Positions 43,520-57,020 of a DNA stretch of 64,000 nucleotides are shown one piece after another (the stretch's first letter is position 1; the number at the start of each line of letters is the position of its first letter). Source of the stretch: Arenicola marina (Eukaryota > Annelida > Polychaeta > Arenicolidae); the NCBI GenBank assembly GCA_964019135.1, contig OZ025248.1, forward strand, positions 71,988,119 through 72,052,118, given 5' to 3'. A model generated the notes under the pieces. The model was not told the DNA's origin, made no database searches, and worked only from the letters and a program-made list of their open reading frames with translations. The position numbers and the translations under genes were made by a program.

Positions 43520-45380
43520 GCAGTGACCTGTGCATCGTTAGACAATCTGTGACCTGTGATGTTCTGCTTAGTCATACATCAGATAGAGGCAGTGACCTGT
43601 GGTGTTCTGTTCAGTCATACATCAGATATAGGCAGTGACCTGTGATGTTCTGTTTAGTTATACATCAGATAGAGGCAGTGACCTGTGATGTTCTGTTTAG
43701 TTATACATCAGATAGAGGCTGTTTAGTTATACATCAGATAGAGGCAGTGACCTATGATGTTCTGTTTAGTTATACATCAGATAGAGGCAGTGACCTGTGA
43801 TGTTCTGTTTAGTTATACATTAAATATAGTCTGTTTAGTTAAACATCAGATAGAGTCTGTTTAGTTATACATCAGATATAGGCAGTGACCTGTGATGTTT
43901 GCTTTGTTATACATCAGATACAGGCAGTGACCTGTGATGTTCTGTTTAGTTATACATCAGATAGAGCCAGTGACCTGTGATGTTCTGTTTAGCTTTACAT
44001 CAGATAGAGGCAGTGACCTTTGGTGTTCTGTTTAGTCATACATCAGATAGAGGCAGTGACCTGTGGTGTTCTGTTTAGCTTTACATCAGATAGAGGCAGT
44101 GACCTGTGATGTTTTGTTTTGTTATACATCAGATAGAGGCAGTGACCTGTGATGTTCTGTTTAGTTATACATCAGATAGAGGCAGTGACCTGTGGTGTTC
44201 TGTTTAGCTTTACATCAGATAGAGGCAGTGACCTGTGATGTTCTGTTTAGTTATACATCAGATAGAGGCAGTGACCTGTGATGTTCTGTTTAGTTATACA
44301 TCAGATAGAGGCAGTGACCTGTGATGTTCTGTTTAGCTTTACATCAGATAGAGGCAGTGACCTGTGATGTTCTGTTTAGCTTTACATCTGATAGAGGCAG
44401 TGACCTATGATGTTCTGTTTAGTTATACATCAGATAGAGGCAGTGACCTGTGATGTTCTGTTTAGTTATACATCAGATAGAGGCTGTTTAGTTATACATC
44501 AGATAGAGGCTGTTTAGTTATACATCAGATAGAGGCTGTTTAGTTATACATCAGATAGAGGCAGTGACCTATGATGTTCTGTTTAGTTATACATCAGATA
44601 GAGGCAGTGACCTGTGATGTTCTGCTTAGTTATACATTAAATAGAGTCTGTTTAGTTAAACATCAGATAGAGTCTGTTTAGTTATACATCAGATAGAGGC
44701 AGTGACCTGTGATGTTCTGTTTAGCTTTACATCAAATAGAGGCAGTGACCTGAGTTGTTCTGTTTAGTTATGCATCAGATAGAGGCAGTGACCTGTGATG
44801 TTCTGTTTAGCTTTACATCAGATAGAGGCAGTGACCTGTGATGTTCTGTTTAGTTATACATCAGATAGAGGCAGTGACCTGTGATGTTCTGTTTTGTTAT
44901 ACATCAGATACAGGCAGTGACCTGTGATGTTCTGTTTAGTTATATATCAGATAGAGGCAGTGACCTGTGATGTTCTGTTTAGCTTTACATCAGATAGAGG
45001 CAGTGACCTTTGGTGTTCTGTTTAGTCATACATCAGATAGAGGCAGTGACCTGTGGTGTTCTGTTTAGTTATACATCTGATAGAGGCAGTGACCTGTGAT
45101 GTTCTGTTTGGTTATACATCAGATAGAGGCAGTGACCTGTGGTGTTCTGTTTAGTTATGCATCAGATAGAGGCAGTGACCTGTGGTGTTCTGTTTAGTTA
45201 TACATCAGATAGAGGCAGTGACCTGTGATGTTCTGTTTTGTTATACATCAGATAGAGGCAGTGACCTGTGGTGTTCTGTTTAGCTATGCATCAGATAGAG
45301 GCAGTGACCTGTGATGTTCTGTTTAGCTTTACAACAGATAGAGGCAGTGACCTGTGGTGCTCTGTTTAGTTATACATCAC
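43520..45380. repeat. 43-bp minisatellite with 26-bp short units
   Basis: Unit GCAGTGACCTGTGATGTTCT followed by GTTTAGTTATACATCAGATAGAG, about 43 unit-equivalents. Shortened units that lack the GCAGTGACCTGTGATGTTC part occur in runs (for example 44480-44560), and the run pattern at 43700-43870 recurs at 44440-44700. It begins within a few bases of the end of the C-rich array. Confidence 0.95.
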
Positions 45381-46646
45381 ATAATTCATAACATTAATGA
45401 TATCACAGAGTGTTGCGTTGTCTAAAACATAACACAAATCACAGCCCTGTGATTATTAAATCTGTAATTGTTATTACTTGTGGATGCCACAGCCGGATCC
45501 AGGCTCTCCCCCGCACACCCAGTCGACCACCCACTATTAATCCGGTTGAAGGACCCCACCCATTCTCTCTGGATCACACACGCCCGCCACCTTTACCTAA
45601 TCACCCCTGAAGCTCTCTGATTCCTAAGGTCATCAAGTTATCGTGGTTCGACGGTTGGAATTTGGCCTCGCTAAGCGCGAGTGTTCCGGACGACATTTGA
45701 TCCGGCTAGTATCCGGGACTTCCCAGGAATCCCCCCCCCCCCACCTCCCCCTGGAGGACCCTCAACTGATCCCGACATATTTTGACAGCCCCCCTCCCCC
45801 CCTTCCTCCCTGCCTCCCCCCTCTCGGAAAACCCCGGCCTGATCCCGATATATTTTGACGCCATCCCCTCCCTCCCTGCCCCCGTCTCGGATGACCCCCT
45901 GCCTGATCCGGACAGATTCTGACGCCGGCGGCGGTGCCTTTGATCTCGTAATAAAGACGTGGTGCCCTCGCGTCTGGTGACCTCTAACGAGTGCCAAGGT
46001 CAACCATTACACAAGCGTAAAAGATAAGCGTTGCTAAATCAAGCCACGTTGTAGTTGGGTTTTTTTCTTCTAAAGAATTATGTTTTGTCACTTAAGTGGC
46101 CATGTTCGTTTCTTATACTTTTATACTAGGCCTATTTCGCGTACAATTCTTTGTGTTTTCCCTCATCATGTTTATTGGGCGAGATCGGCTCCCAGATTAG
46201 AACGCTTTCTGATTCGTTCCTGATTGCTAAGGTAATAACGCCGGAAGCACGTGTTGATAGTGCGTGTGAAGGGTTCTTCGCGGCGCCATTCATTCTTCGG
46301 CTCACCGGAAGTGATAAGTTTTGTTCAAGGGTTCTCTATAAAAAAAAAATACTACGCACACCTGACCGGTAATCTGTGACGTGACGCTACATCCTGATGA
46401 TATATATATTTATATGTCCGCCTATCACAGAATGTTCCCCGTCTGACTTTCGGCCTCTTAATTTCGTCTGTCTTCATAAAACGTGCGTCGCAAGATAACT
46501 TACGTCGCGGGAGAGCGTTTGTCGCTAGAGAACGCTATTGTCGCTAGAAAACGTTCGTCGTTAAAATAATTTGGGCGTTAGTCCTCGCTAGATAATGTAC
46601 TTCAGGTGACGTTTGTCACTACATAAGGTCCCTCGTTCTGTCTGAC
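45381..46646. other. Non-coding between arrays
   Basis: C tracts at 45728-45760 and 45790-45820. A local duplication contains CCTGATCCCGATATATTTTGAC-like text near 45770 and 45840. From 46500 to 46640 are degenerate GTCGCTAGAGAACG motifs that grade into the next array. No gene is seen. Confidence 0.5.
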
Positions 46647-46784
46647 GCTACATAATGTGGTCACCACTACATAATGTGGTCACCACTACATAATGTGGTC
46701 ACGCTACATAATGTGGTCACGCTACATAATGTGGTCACGCTACATAATGTAGTCACGCTACATAATGTGGTCACACTACATAAC
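46647..46784. repeat. 18/19-bp minisatellite, about 8 copies
   Basis: Unit GCTACATAATGTGGTCAC or CACTACATAATGTGGTCAC. Two unit types are arranged in blocks, and the array runs directly into the 32-bp array at its right. Confidence 0.9.
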
Positions 46785-49700
46785 GTTATACTATCCTCCT
46801 AGCCAGCTCTTGCCACGTTATACCATCCTTCTCGTTGGCTCTTTCCGAGTTATACTGTCCTTCGCGCCAGCTCTTGCCACGTTATAATGTCCTTCTCGCC
46901 AGCTCTTGCCACGTTATACTGTCCTTCTCGCCAGCGCTTGCCACGTTATAATGTCCGTCTCGCTAACTCTTGTCACGTTATACTGTCCTTCTCGCCAGCT
47001 CTTGCCACGTTATACTGTCTTTCTCGCTAACTCTTGCCACGTTATACTGTCTTTCTTGCTAACTCTTGCCAAGTTATACTGTCCTTCTCGCTGGTTCTTG
47101 CCCCGTAATAATGTCCTTCTCGCCAGCTCTTGCTACGTTATACTGTCCTTCTCGCTGGTTCTTGCCCCGTAATAATGTCCTTCTCGCCAGCTCTTGCTAC
47201 GTTATACTGTCCTTCTCGCCAGCTCTTGCCTCGTTATACTGTCCTTTTCGCCAGCTCTTGCTACGTTATACTGTCCTTCTCACCAGCTCTTGCCACTTTA
47301 TAATGTCCTTCTCACCAGCTCTTGCCACTTTATAATGTCCTTCTCGCCAGCTCTTGCCACGTTATACTATCCTTCTCACAGGCTCTTGTCACGTTATACT
47401 GTCCTTCTCACCAGCTCATGCCTCGTTATACTGTCCTTCTCACCAGCTCTTGCCACTTTATAATGTCCTTCTCGCCAGCTCTTGCCACATTATACTGTCC
47501 TTCTCGCCAGCTCTTGCTACGTTATACTATCCTTCTCACAGGCTCTTGTCACGTTATACTGTCCTTCTCACCAGCTCTTGCCACTTTATAATGTCCTTCT
47601 CACCAGCTCTTGCCACTTTATAATGTCCTTCTCGCCAGCTCTTGCCACGTTATACTATCCTTCTCACAGGCTCTTGTCACGTTATACTGTCCTTCTCACC
47701 AGCTCTTGCCACATTATACTGTCCTTCTCGCCAGCTCTTGCTACGTTATACTATCCTTCTCACAGGCTCTTGTCACGTTATACTGTCCTTCTCACCAGCT
47801 CTTGCCACTTTATAATGTCCTTCTCACCAGCTCTTGCCACTTTATACTGTCCTTCTCGCCAGCTCTTGCTACGTTATACTATCCTTCTCACAGGCTCTTG
47901 TCACGTTATACTGTCCTTCTCACCAGCTCTTGCCTCGTTATACTGTCCTTCTCACCAGCTCTTGCCACTTTATAATGTCCTTCTCGCCAGCTCTTGCTAC
48001 GTTATACTGTCCTTCTCACCAGCTCTTGCCACATTATACTGTCCTTCTCGCCAGCTCTTGCCACATTATACTGTCCTTCTCGCCAGCTCTTGCCACATTA
48101 TACTGTCCTTCTCGCCAGCTCTTGCCACATTATACTGTCCTTCTCGCCAGCTCTTGCCACATTATACTGTCCTTCTCGCCAGCTCTTGCCACTTTATAAT
48201 GTCCTTCTCGCCAGCTCTTGCTACGTTATACTGTCCTTCTCACCAGCTCTTGCCACATTATACTGTCCTTCTCGCCAGCTCTTGCCACATTATACTGTCC
48301 TTCTCGCCAGCTCTTGCCACATTATACTGTCCTTCTCGCCAGCTCTTGCCACATTATACTGTCCTTCTCGCCAGCTCTTGCCACATTATACTGTCCTTCT
48401 CGCCAGCTCTTGCCACATTATACTGTCCTTCTCGCCAGCTCTTGCCACTTTATAATGTCCTTCTCGCCAGCTCTTGCTACGTTATACTGTCCTTCTCACC
48501 AGCTCTTGCCACATTATACTGTCCTTCTCGCCAGCTCTTGCCACATTATACTGTCCTTCTCGCCAGCTCTTGCCACATTATACTGTCCTTCTCGCCAGCT
48601 CTTGCCACTTTATAATGTCCTTCTCGCCAGCTCTTGCTACGTTATACTGTCCTTCTCACCAGCTCTTGCCACATTATACTGTCCTTCTCGCCAGCTCTTG
48701 CCACATTATACTGTCCTTCTCGCCAGCTCTTGCCACATTATACTGTCCTTCTCGCCAGCTCTTGCCACTTTATAATGTCCTTCTCGCCAGCTCTTGCCAC
48801 ATTATACTGTCCTTCTCGCCAGCTCTTGCCACATTATACTGTCCTTCTCGCCAGCTCTTGCCACATTATACTGTCCTTCTCGCCAGCTCTTGCCACTTTA
48901 TAATGTCCTTCTCGCCAGCTCTTGCTACGTTATACTGTCCTTCTCACCAGCTCTTGCCACATTATACTGTCCTTCTCGCCAGCTCTTGCCACATTATACT
49001 GTCCTTCTCGCCAGCTCTTGCCACATTATACTGTCCTTCTCGCCAGCTCTTGCCACATTATACTGTCCTTCTCGCCAGCTCTTGCCACATTATACTGTCC
49101 TTCTCGCCAGCTCTTGCTACGTTATACTATCCTTCTCACAGGCTCTTGTCACGTTATACTGTCCTTCTCACCAAAGCTTGCCACGTTAAACTGTCCTTCT
49201 CACCAGCTCTTGCCACATTATACGGTCTTTCTCGCCAGCTCTTGCCACGTTATACTGTCCTTCTCGCCTGCTCTTGCTACGTTATACTGTCCTTCTCACC
49301 AGCTCTTGCCACTTTATAATGTCCTTCTCGCCAGCTCTTGCCACATTATACTGTCCTTCTCGCCAGCTCTTGCTACGTTATACTATCCTTCTCACAGGCT
49401 CTTGTCACGTTATACTGTCCTTCTCACCAAAGCTTGCCACGTTAAACTGTCCTTCTCACCAGCTCTTGCCACATTATACGGTCTTTCTCGCCAGCTCTTG
49501 CCACGTTATACTGTCCTTCTCGCCTGCTCTTGCTACGTTATACTGTCCTTCTCACCAGCTCTTGCCACGTTATACTATTTTTCTCGCTAACTCTTGCCAC
49601 GTTCTACTGTCCTTTTCGCTGGCTCTTGCCACGTTATACTGTCCTTCTCACCAAAGCTTGCCACGTTATACGGTCATTCTCTCTAACTCTTGCCACGTTA

Positions 49701-52700
49701 TACTGTCCTTCTCACCAGCTCTTGCCACGTTATACTATTTTTCTCGCTAACTCATGCCACGTTATACTGTCTTTTTCGCTGGCTCTTGCCACGTTATACT
49801 GTCCTTCTCACCAAAGCTTGCCGCGTTATACGGTCATTCTCGCTAACTCTTGCCACATTATACTGTCCTTCTCGCCAGCTGTTGCCACGTTATACTATCC
49901 TTCTCACCAGCTCTTGTCGCGTTATACTGTCCTTCTCAGCAAAGCTTGCCACGTTATACGGTCATTCTTGCTAACTCTTGCCACGTTATACAGTCCTTCT
50001 CACCAGCTCTTGCCACATTATACGGTCTTTCTCGCCAGCTCTTGCCACGTTATAATGTCCTTCTCGCCAGCTCTTGCTACGTTATACTGTCCTTCTCGCC
50101 AGCTCTTGCCACGTTATGCTATTTTCCTCGCTAACTCTTGCCACGTTATACTGTCCTTTTCGCTGGCTCTTGCCACGTTATACTGTCCTTCTCACTAAAG
50201 CTTGCCACGTTATACGGTCATTCTTGCTAACTCTTGCCACGTTAAACTGTCCTTCTCACCAGCTCTTGCCACATTATACGGTCTTTCTCGCCAGCTCTTG
50301 CCACGTTATACTGTCCTTCTCGCCAGCTCTTGCTACGTTATACTGTCCTTCTCACCAGCTCTTGCCACGTTATACTATTTTTCTCGCTAACTCTTGCCAC
50401 GTTATTCTTTCCTTTTCGCTGGCTCTTGCCACGTTATACGGTCCTTCTCGCAGCTCTTGCCACGTTATACTGTCCTTCTCGCTAGCTCTTTCCACGTTAT
50501 ACTGTCCTTCTCGCTAGCTCTTTTCACGTTATACTGTCCTTCTCGCTAGTTCTTGCCACGTTATACTCTCCTTCTCGCCAGATCTTGCCACGTTATACTG
50601 TCTTTCTCGCTAACTCTTGCCACGTTATACTGTCCTTCTCACCAGCTCTTGCCACATTATACGGTCTTTCTCGCCAAATCTTCCCACGTTCTACTGTCCT
50701 TCTCGCCAGCTCTTCCCACGTTATACTGTCTTTCTCGCTAACTCTTGCCACGTTATACTGTCCTTCTCGCAGCTCTTGCCACGTTATACTGTCCTTCTCA
50801 CCAGCTCTAACCACGTTATAATGTCCTTCCAGCTAACTCTTGTCACGTTATATTGTCCTTCTCGCCAGCTCTTCCCACGTTATACTGTCCTTCTCGCCAG
50901 CTATTTCCACGTTATACTATCCCTCTCGCCAGCTCTTGCTACGTCATACTGTCCTTCTCACCAGCTCTTGCCACTTTATAATGTCCTTCTCGCCAGCTCT
51001 TGCCACATTATACTGTCCTTCTCGCCAGCTCTTGCTACGTTATACCATCCTTCTCACCAGCTCTTGTCACGTTATACAGTCCTTCTCACCAAAGCTTGCC
51101 ACGTTATACGGTCATTCTCGCTAACTCTTGCCACGTTATACTGTCCTTCTCACCAGCTCTTGCCACATTATACGGTCTTTCTCGCCAGCTCTTGCCACCT
51201 TATACTGTCCTTCTCGCCAGCTCTTGCTACGTTATACTGTCCTTCTCACCAGCTCTAGCCACGTTGTACTATTTTTCTCGCTAACTCTTGCCCCGTTATA
51301 CTGTCCTTTTTGCTGGCTCTTGCCACGTTATACTGTCCTTCTCACCAAAGCTTGCCACGTTATACGGTCATTCTCGCTAACTCTTGCCACGTTATACTGT
51401 CCTTCTCACCAGCTCTTGCCACGTTATACTATTTTTCTCGCTAACTCTTGCCACGTTATACTGTCTTTTTCGGTGGCTCTTGCCACGTTATACTGTCCTT
51501 CTCACCAAAGCTTGCCACGTTATACGGTCATTCTCGCTAACTCTTGCCACGTTATACTGTCCTTCTCGCCAGCTCTTTCCACGTTTTACTGTCCTTCTCG
51601 CTAGCTCTTTCCACGTTTTACTGTCCTTCTCACCAGCTCTTGTCACGTTATACTGTCCTTCTCACCAGCTCTTGCCACGTTATACGGTCTTTCTCGCTAA
51701 CTCTTGCCACGTTATACTGTCCTTCTCACCAGCTCTTGCCACATTATACGGTCTTTCTCGCTAACTCTTGCCACGTTCTACTGTCCTTCTCGCCAGCTCT
51801 TGCCACGTTATACTGTCTTTCTCGATAACTCTTGCCACGTTATACTGTCCTTTCGCTGGCTCTTGCCACGTTATAATGTCCGTCTCGCTAACTCTTGTCA
51901 CGTTATACTGTCCTTCTCGCCAGCTCTTCCCACGTTATACTTTCCTTCTCGCCAGCTCTTTCAACGTTATACTGTCATTCTCGCTAGCCCTTTTCACGTT
52001 ATACTGTCCTTCTCGCTAGTTCTTGCCCCGTAATAATTTCCTGCTCGCTGGCTCTTGCCAAGTTATACTGTCCTTCTCGCTAACTCTTTCCAAGTTATAC
52101 TCTCCTTCTCGCTAACTCTTTCCAAGTTATACTGTCCTTCTCGCTAACTCTTTCCAAGTTATACTGTCCTTCTCGCTAACTCGTTTCAAGTTATACTGTC
52201 CTTCTCGCTAACTCTTTCAACGTTATACTGTCCTTCTCGCTGGCTCTTGCCACGGTATACTGTCCTTCTCGCTAACTCTTTCCAAGTTATACTGTCCTTC
52301 TCGCTGGCTCTTGCCAAGTTATACTGTCCTTCTCGCTAACTCTTGCCAAGTTATACTGTCCTTCTCGCTAACTCTTGCCACGTTACACTGTCCTTCTCGC
52401 TAACTCTTGCCAAGTTATACTGTCCTTCTCGCTAACTCTTGCCACGTTACACTGTCCTTCTCGATAACTCTTGCCACGTTACACTGTCCTTCTCGCTAAC
52501 TCTTGCCACGTTACACTGTCCTTCTCGCTAACTCTTGCCAAGTTATACTGTCCTTCTCGCTAACTCTTGCCACGTTACACTGTCCTTCTCGCTAACTCTT
52601 GCCAAGTTATACTGTCCTTCTCGCTAACTCTTGCCACGTTACACTGTCCTTCTCGATAACTCTTGCCACGTTACACTGTCCTTCTCGCTAACTCTTGCCA

Positions 52701-52857
52701 CGTTACACTGTCCTTCTCGATAACTCTTGCCAAGTTATACTGTCCTTCTCGCTAACTCTTGCCACGTTACACTGGCTATCTCGCTAACTCTTGCCACGTT
52801 ACACTGTCCTTCTCGCTAACTCTTGCCACGTTACACTGTCCTTCTCGCTAGCCCTGG
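46785..52857. repeat. 32-bp minisatellite with higher-order structure, about 190 copies
   Basis: Unit GTTATACTGTCCTTCTCGCC followed by AGCTCTTGCCAC. Subtypes occupy domains: CACATTATAC units at 48000-49100, TAACTCTTGCCAAG units at 52030-52800, and mixed units with CCAAAGCTTGCC and CGGTCATTCTC in 49170-51560. A block of eight units at about 49104 is repeated at 49361 (256 bp apart). Long open frames arise because the common monomers lack stops in all plus frames. Confidence 0.97.
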
Positions 52858-55800
52858 TCAGCCACCCTGACATTCTGGACTCAGTTTGGCTGCGGATTGT
52901 CATTGAGTGGGGTCAGGATTGTGGGGGAGGGGGGTGGGGGGGGGCGGCGAGTAAACCTTTATTGTTGGCATGGCCTGGCGGTGGCCTAGCCGTGGCCTAG
53001 CCGTGGCCCATTCGGACATCGTTTGCCTTGCCTGGCCGTATGTTGGCTTGTGACCAGCGGGCAGCAGCACAGCTGGTGTGTCTACCAGGCTATGGGTCCC
53101 GTACATTGTTACTTGGTCAACAAATCGGTCGGCAGATCAAAGCGAAACGAAGCCACATTATCATTATACACAACACGCGGTACAAGGCACATGCTAATTT
53201 GTTTGCCAGACCCAGACGGGAAAGTAAAACACGGATCCACCCTTGACGATGTTGTCTCCGATAGGCGGCGCTAGTATGAGGACCAGGCCATGTTATACAT
53301 GTGATAAAATCTCCACGGCATATGCAGCGTAAACGCGAGCCTATCCTACGATGCGGTCAGAAAGGGAGGGGGAGGGGGAGAGAGAGGGGAGGAAAAGGTA
53401 AGAAATGAGCATGGAAATGCTAGGCCATTGAAAGTCCATTGCTTCATTGCCAAATGTGCGACGTTTCTTTTGCGTCGGTTGTTCAGTTTACGTTCTCTTG
53501 GTTTCTGAAACCAATCAGAGGCCGCACTGTGCACCTTGCCTAGTGCGTATTCCTTCGCAAAGAGAAGGGGGTCAGTCGAGTTCCAGAGACATGGCGTTCC
53601 CATTGTCGCGATATGACCTGTATACTGAGGTTAAAGCCTCCTACTATAATAAACCAACCAGAGGGTGCTACTGACCCATCGGAATCTCGGGAGTGATATT
53701 TACTTCAGTGAGATCGCATTAAACCCGGTATTTCCGTCCAACCCATTACTCAAAAAGCCAACAGGTATATAATGTGTCGCACGGTAATCAGTTCAACTTA
53801 CCAGGGGGTAGTTATAACTAGGCCTACTTAATAGTATGCTGTAGCCTTACATGGTGAAAGTGTCAGTACCTATGAAACCACATTGTCCTTTAAAGAAGGA
53901 GGCTAAACACTCAGTGATCTTAATAAAAAGGTTGGATGAAACACTCGTCAAACCAATCTTGCGACCAACAAACTAACGATATCTAACGCCTGCGTACATT
54001 TAAGCGAAACCCAGGACCACGATGACGAGTGCTTTAGGTACCGCCTGAACCCATGAGAGTAAACCTTTTGAGCTTTGGAATAGCACATCTAGGGAGTAAT
54101 TTGGATAAAAGAAAATGAAAGTTCATGGCGTTGCTACCGGGAAGAGCACCCAGGACCGCCGGTTTGGCTCGTCGGCAGCTCTCAACCGAGATCCCCGCTT
54201 GCCAGGACTTTCCCGCTCTGAATGGTCGATGTGCAATGGTGAACTTTAAAGGAATTCACATGCGCCATCTTAGACCTTTTACATTTTAGAATCAAGACTA
54301 AAAGTATCTCAAAATTCAGCGAACAGGCGCGCAGGGATATAAAGCCGGCCAGCAGCTTCTGTTCCGGTGAACACACTTGCTTCTGTCCGGATAGCCTACA
54401 GGCTCTCAAGATTTAAATTCAAGACAGAATATACTTATTTAACATGGAGAAGAGATTGGTAATACAAAAATTACGGAACATATTGCTTTAAAATCCCGTT
54501 GTGTATCAGCCGCGTGTCGCTTCGTGGGGTGTACTTTAGTGTTCACCGAAGTGCTTCCAACGTATGTCCCGTCGCTTTGATGCAGATGTTGGCATAACTA
54601 AGATACTCATAATGCACCTCTGCATGATTGCCACGACATCAGGACTATTTGCCAACAAACATTTTACCCACAGACCTAACATGCACTACTTTGTTGACGG
54701 AAACTGTATATTGTACTAACGTTCTGACAAGGAACATTTGGCCAAAACCAACACGTTGTCAACGACATTGTGCAACAAAAATGTGGTCGAAACTACTTTA
54801 CCAATGTAGACCTCGCCAATAGACACCAACTTGACTGAACACTTCATAACTATATGTGGACTTGGGGAGAGTTTGTCTAAAAAATACAAAACATTCCCAC
54901 TCGACAAATTACCCTGATTATTTCAATACTGGACACTTCATAAAAGGTACACACTTTCACTAGACTGAAAAACATGAAGATCAACGTTCCGATTTAACGA
55001 AATAGGAATTTAAAAGAAGGTTTAATGGTTGTCAGGTGATAAAGCTCTGTCTGTAACTTGTGTGTAGTCTACTAATTTAGTGCACGGCTTTAGGGATAAC
55101 AACAAGCGCAATTTTATTGACCAAAATAGATGATTCTTGCAGAAAGTAGTCCTAAGATATTACAATATTACACAGAGATGCGCGTGTCGCGGTATAAGCA
55201 GTTTGAATACCTGGTACTGTGATACCAGTGACAGAACTACAACACCTTTTTGCTTACCCTCCTGTAAATTTAGTACGCAAGTTTTCCAATGACAACGCGA
55301 ACTGGCTGCATTGATGAAACTCTTGGTTGCCAATGACAACCGTTTTCCCACTCTCCTTCGCGTACCACACATTTGTCTTCAAGTCTGTGATGTGTATTTA
55401 GACTGTTGGAAGCCACGTGCAATGCTGGCCAATGGCGATGCGTGTATATCCGTCCTGTTCTGAGCAGAGCACCGTCCATCAATTCCACAAACAGCGCATG
55501 ACGCATGCCACGTGTTCACACGTTGTGGGAATGGAATGGGATGACGGCATGTTCTCTGCGAAGGATTTGTCGGCTTATGTTCTTGTCTTACAAGTAATCC
55601 CTCTGCGGTGATGAAGTAATTCAAGGAGAGTACCCAGTTCCCCGCCCCCCGCTCACCTCCACCCCCTCGCGGGTCATATGTGTCGGGTGAGAAAAAAATC
55701 TGAGAATTTAGCAGAAAATGCGTGAAATTGGTTGGAGCGGTATCGCATGCCAGAGATACGCTTCCAATCAGGAGGGTCAACGCTTTTCCGGAGGAGTTAC

Positions 55801-56823
55801 ACGATTGATTCAATGGTTACCCAATACTCCAAGCGAGTAATCGTACCACAAAGTGCAGCTAGTTGCACATTATAAATATAGTTCTGCGCATAGCAATACT
55901 CCAAGTCACAGAATAATTACTCCCTTTATTTATTGATTAGCATATTAATATTTGTATTTTTGTGCAGTAATAATCTAAATTATCAAAACATATATCATAT
56001 AGGTTTGCCGAGGGCTTGCCAAATCTTCTAGCAGAGGACGCAACCCATATTACTTTATATGATACCAGGACTACATGTGACCTAATTGTTTTAATTAGCC
56101 CACATATAAATGTTCTATTTTGAGGGTGATCTAATTTCAAATAACCTAATTAAATATGATCATGAGTGGTATGTGACACAATTTATAATGCAATTGAAAT
56201 ATATAAAATTACAAAAATTCTTTTATATAGCAACCGTTATTCCGTTAATAAATTTATAGTGGCTTTAAAGTTAAATAGTTGGTGTATATAGCAGATTGCA
56301 TCAAAAGCAAAATATATCACATTACTTCAAGAATGTCTCAATATGGACTAGAATGTCCCTAGACAAGTAAAGTAGTAAACATCTACGTAACTCTCATATT
56401 TCTAAACGGTATAGGCCGACGCCGGTTGAAGGCGAACTTTATGCGACTGGCTCCAGGCCTGGATTCAGGGCGGGACATTAGTAGGCGGGTGCAAAAAGAT
56501 CACATGCCTCTTGTCAATAGAAGCTTCGCAACATTAGTTTTGCTCACATTATAAACCATTCTCCCATTTCCTGTCCTCAAACGATTTGCATCTCTCCTCC
56601 ATCTAGTAGCCAGTCTTAATACCCCCGCCCCCCCCCAAACACACACACCTCTCAGCCCACCCAACAATAGTTAAGGCCCACCCATGGTCGTCGCATAGGA
56701 ACCACACCACTCAAGATAAAATAGACAATTAACGACTTTATGAAAGGAAAGGTCTTCAAATTGTATACTACATTATACATGGTACCAACAACGGTTTAAG
56801 TTAATATGTTGTGGGGTAACTAC
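52858..56823. other. Non-coding, no gene recognised
   Basis: Starts with a G run (52920-52945) and a short GTGGCCTAGCC repeat (52980-53010). Ordinary mixed sequence follows, with purine-rich stretches at 53360-53390, then AT-rich DNA. Open frames of 60-144 codons in 53020-55820 have no recognisable product. Confidence 0.4.
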
Positions 56824-57020
56824 GGGCCTGTGCAGGAATTCTTGAAAGGGGGGGGGGGGCACAATAAATGCTTGATGCATTGTAATATTACATAAGGAAA
56901 GACCATGGGACACAAAATTTGAAAAAGCGGGAGAAGGCCACAGACATATAAGGGTCAGAATTGGGGGGTGGGGCGACGTGCCCCCTGTGCCCCCCTCCCC
57001 CCCCCCCCCTGGACACGCCC
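56824..57020. mobile_element. MITE of a second family with G/C-run interior
   Basis: The left end GGGCCTGTGCAGGAATTC and the right end CCCTGGACACGCCC are imperfect inverted repeats. Inside each end is a run of ten or more G or C. TCTTGAAAGGGGGGGG followed by GCAC also occurs at 17893-17915, where the outer end is the better preserved CAGGGGCGTGTGCAAG. Non-coding. Confidence 0.5.

Noticed and set aside
47482-48615. 377-codon hydrophobic frame and many overlapping frames on the 32-bp array
   Set aside because: Monomer lacks stops in three frames; frames end wherever a unit with a TAA appears. No start context, splice signal or codon bias supports a protein.
22991-52857. Regular arrays considered as CRISPR
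   Set aside because: Units are head-to-tail without unique spacers, in a genome with introns and LINEs; these are minisatellites.
46785-52857. Centromeric satellite
   Set aside because: Only about 6 kb long, 32-bp unit, flanked by other arrays and genes within 10 kb; a local minisatellite is more likely.
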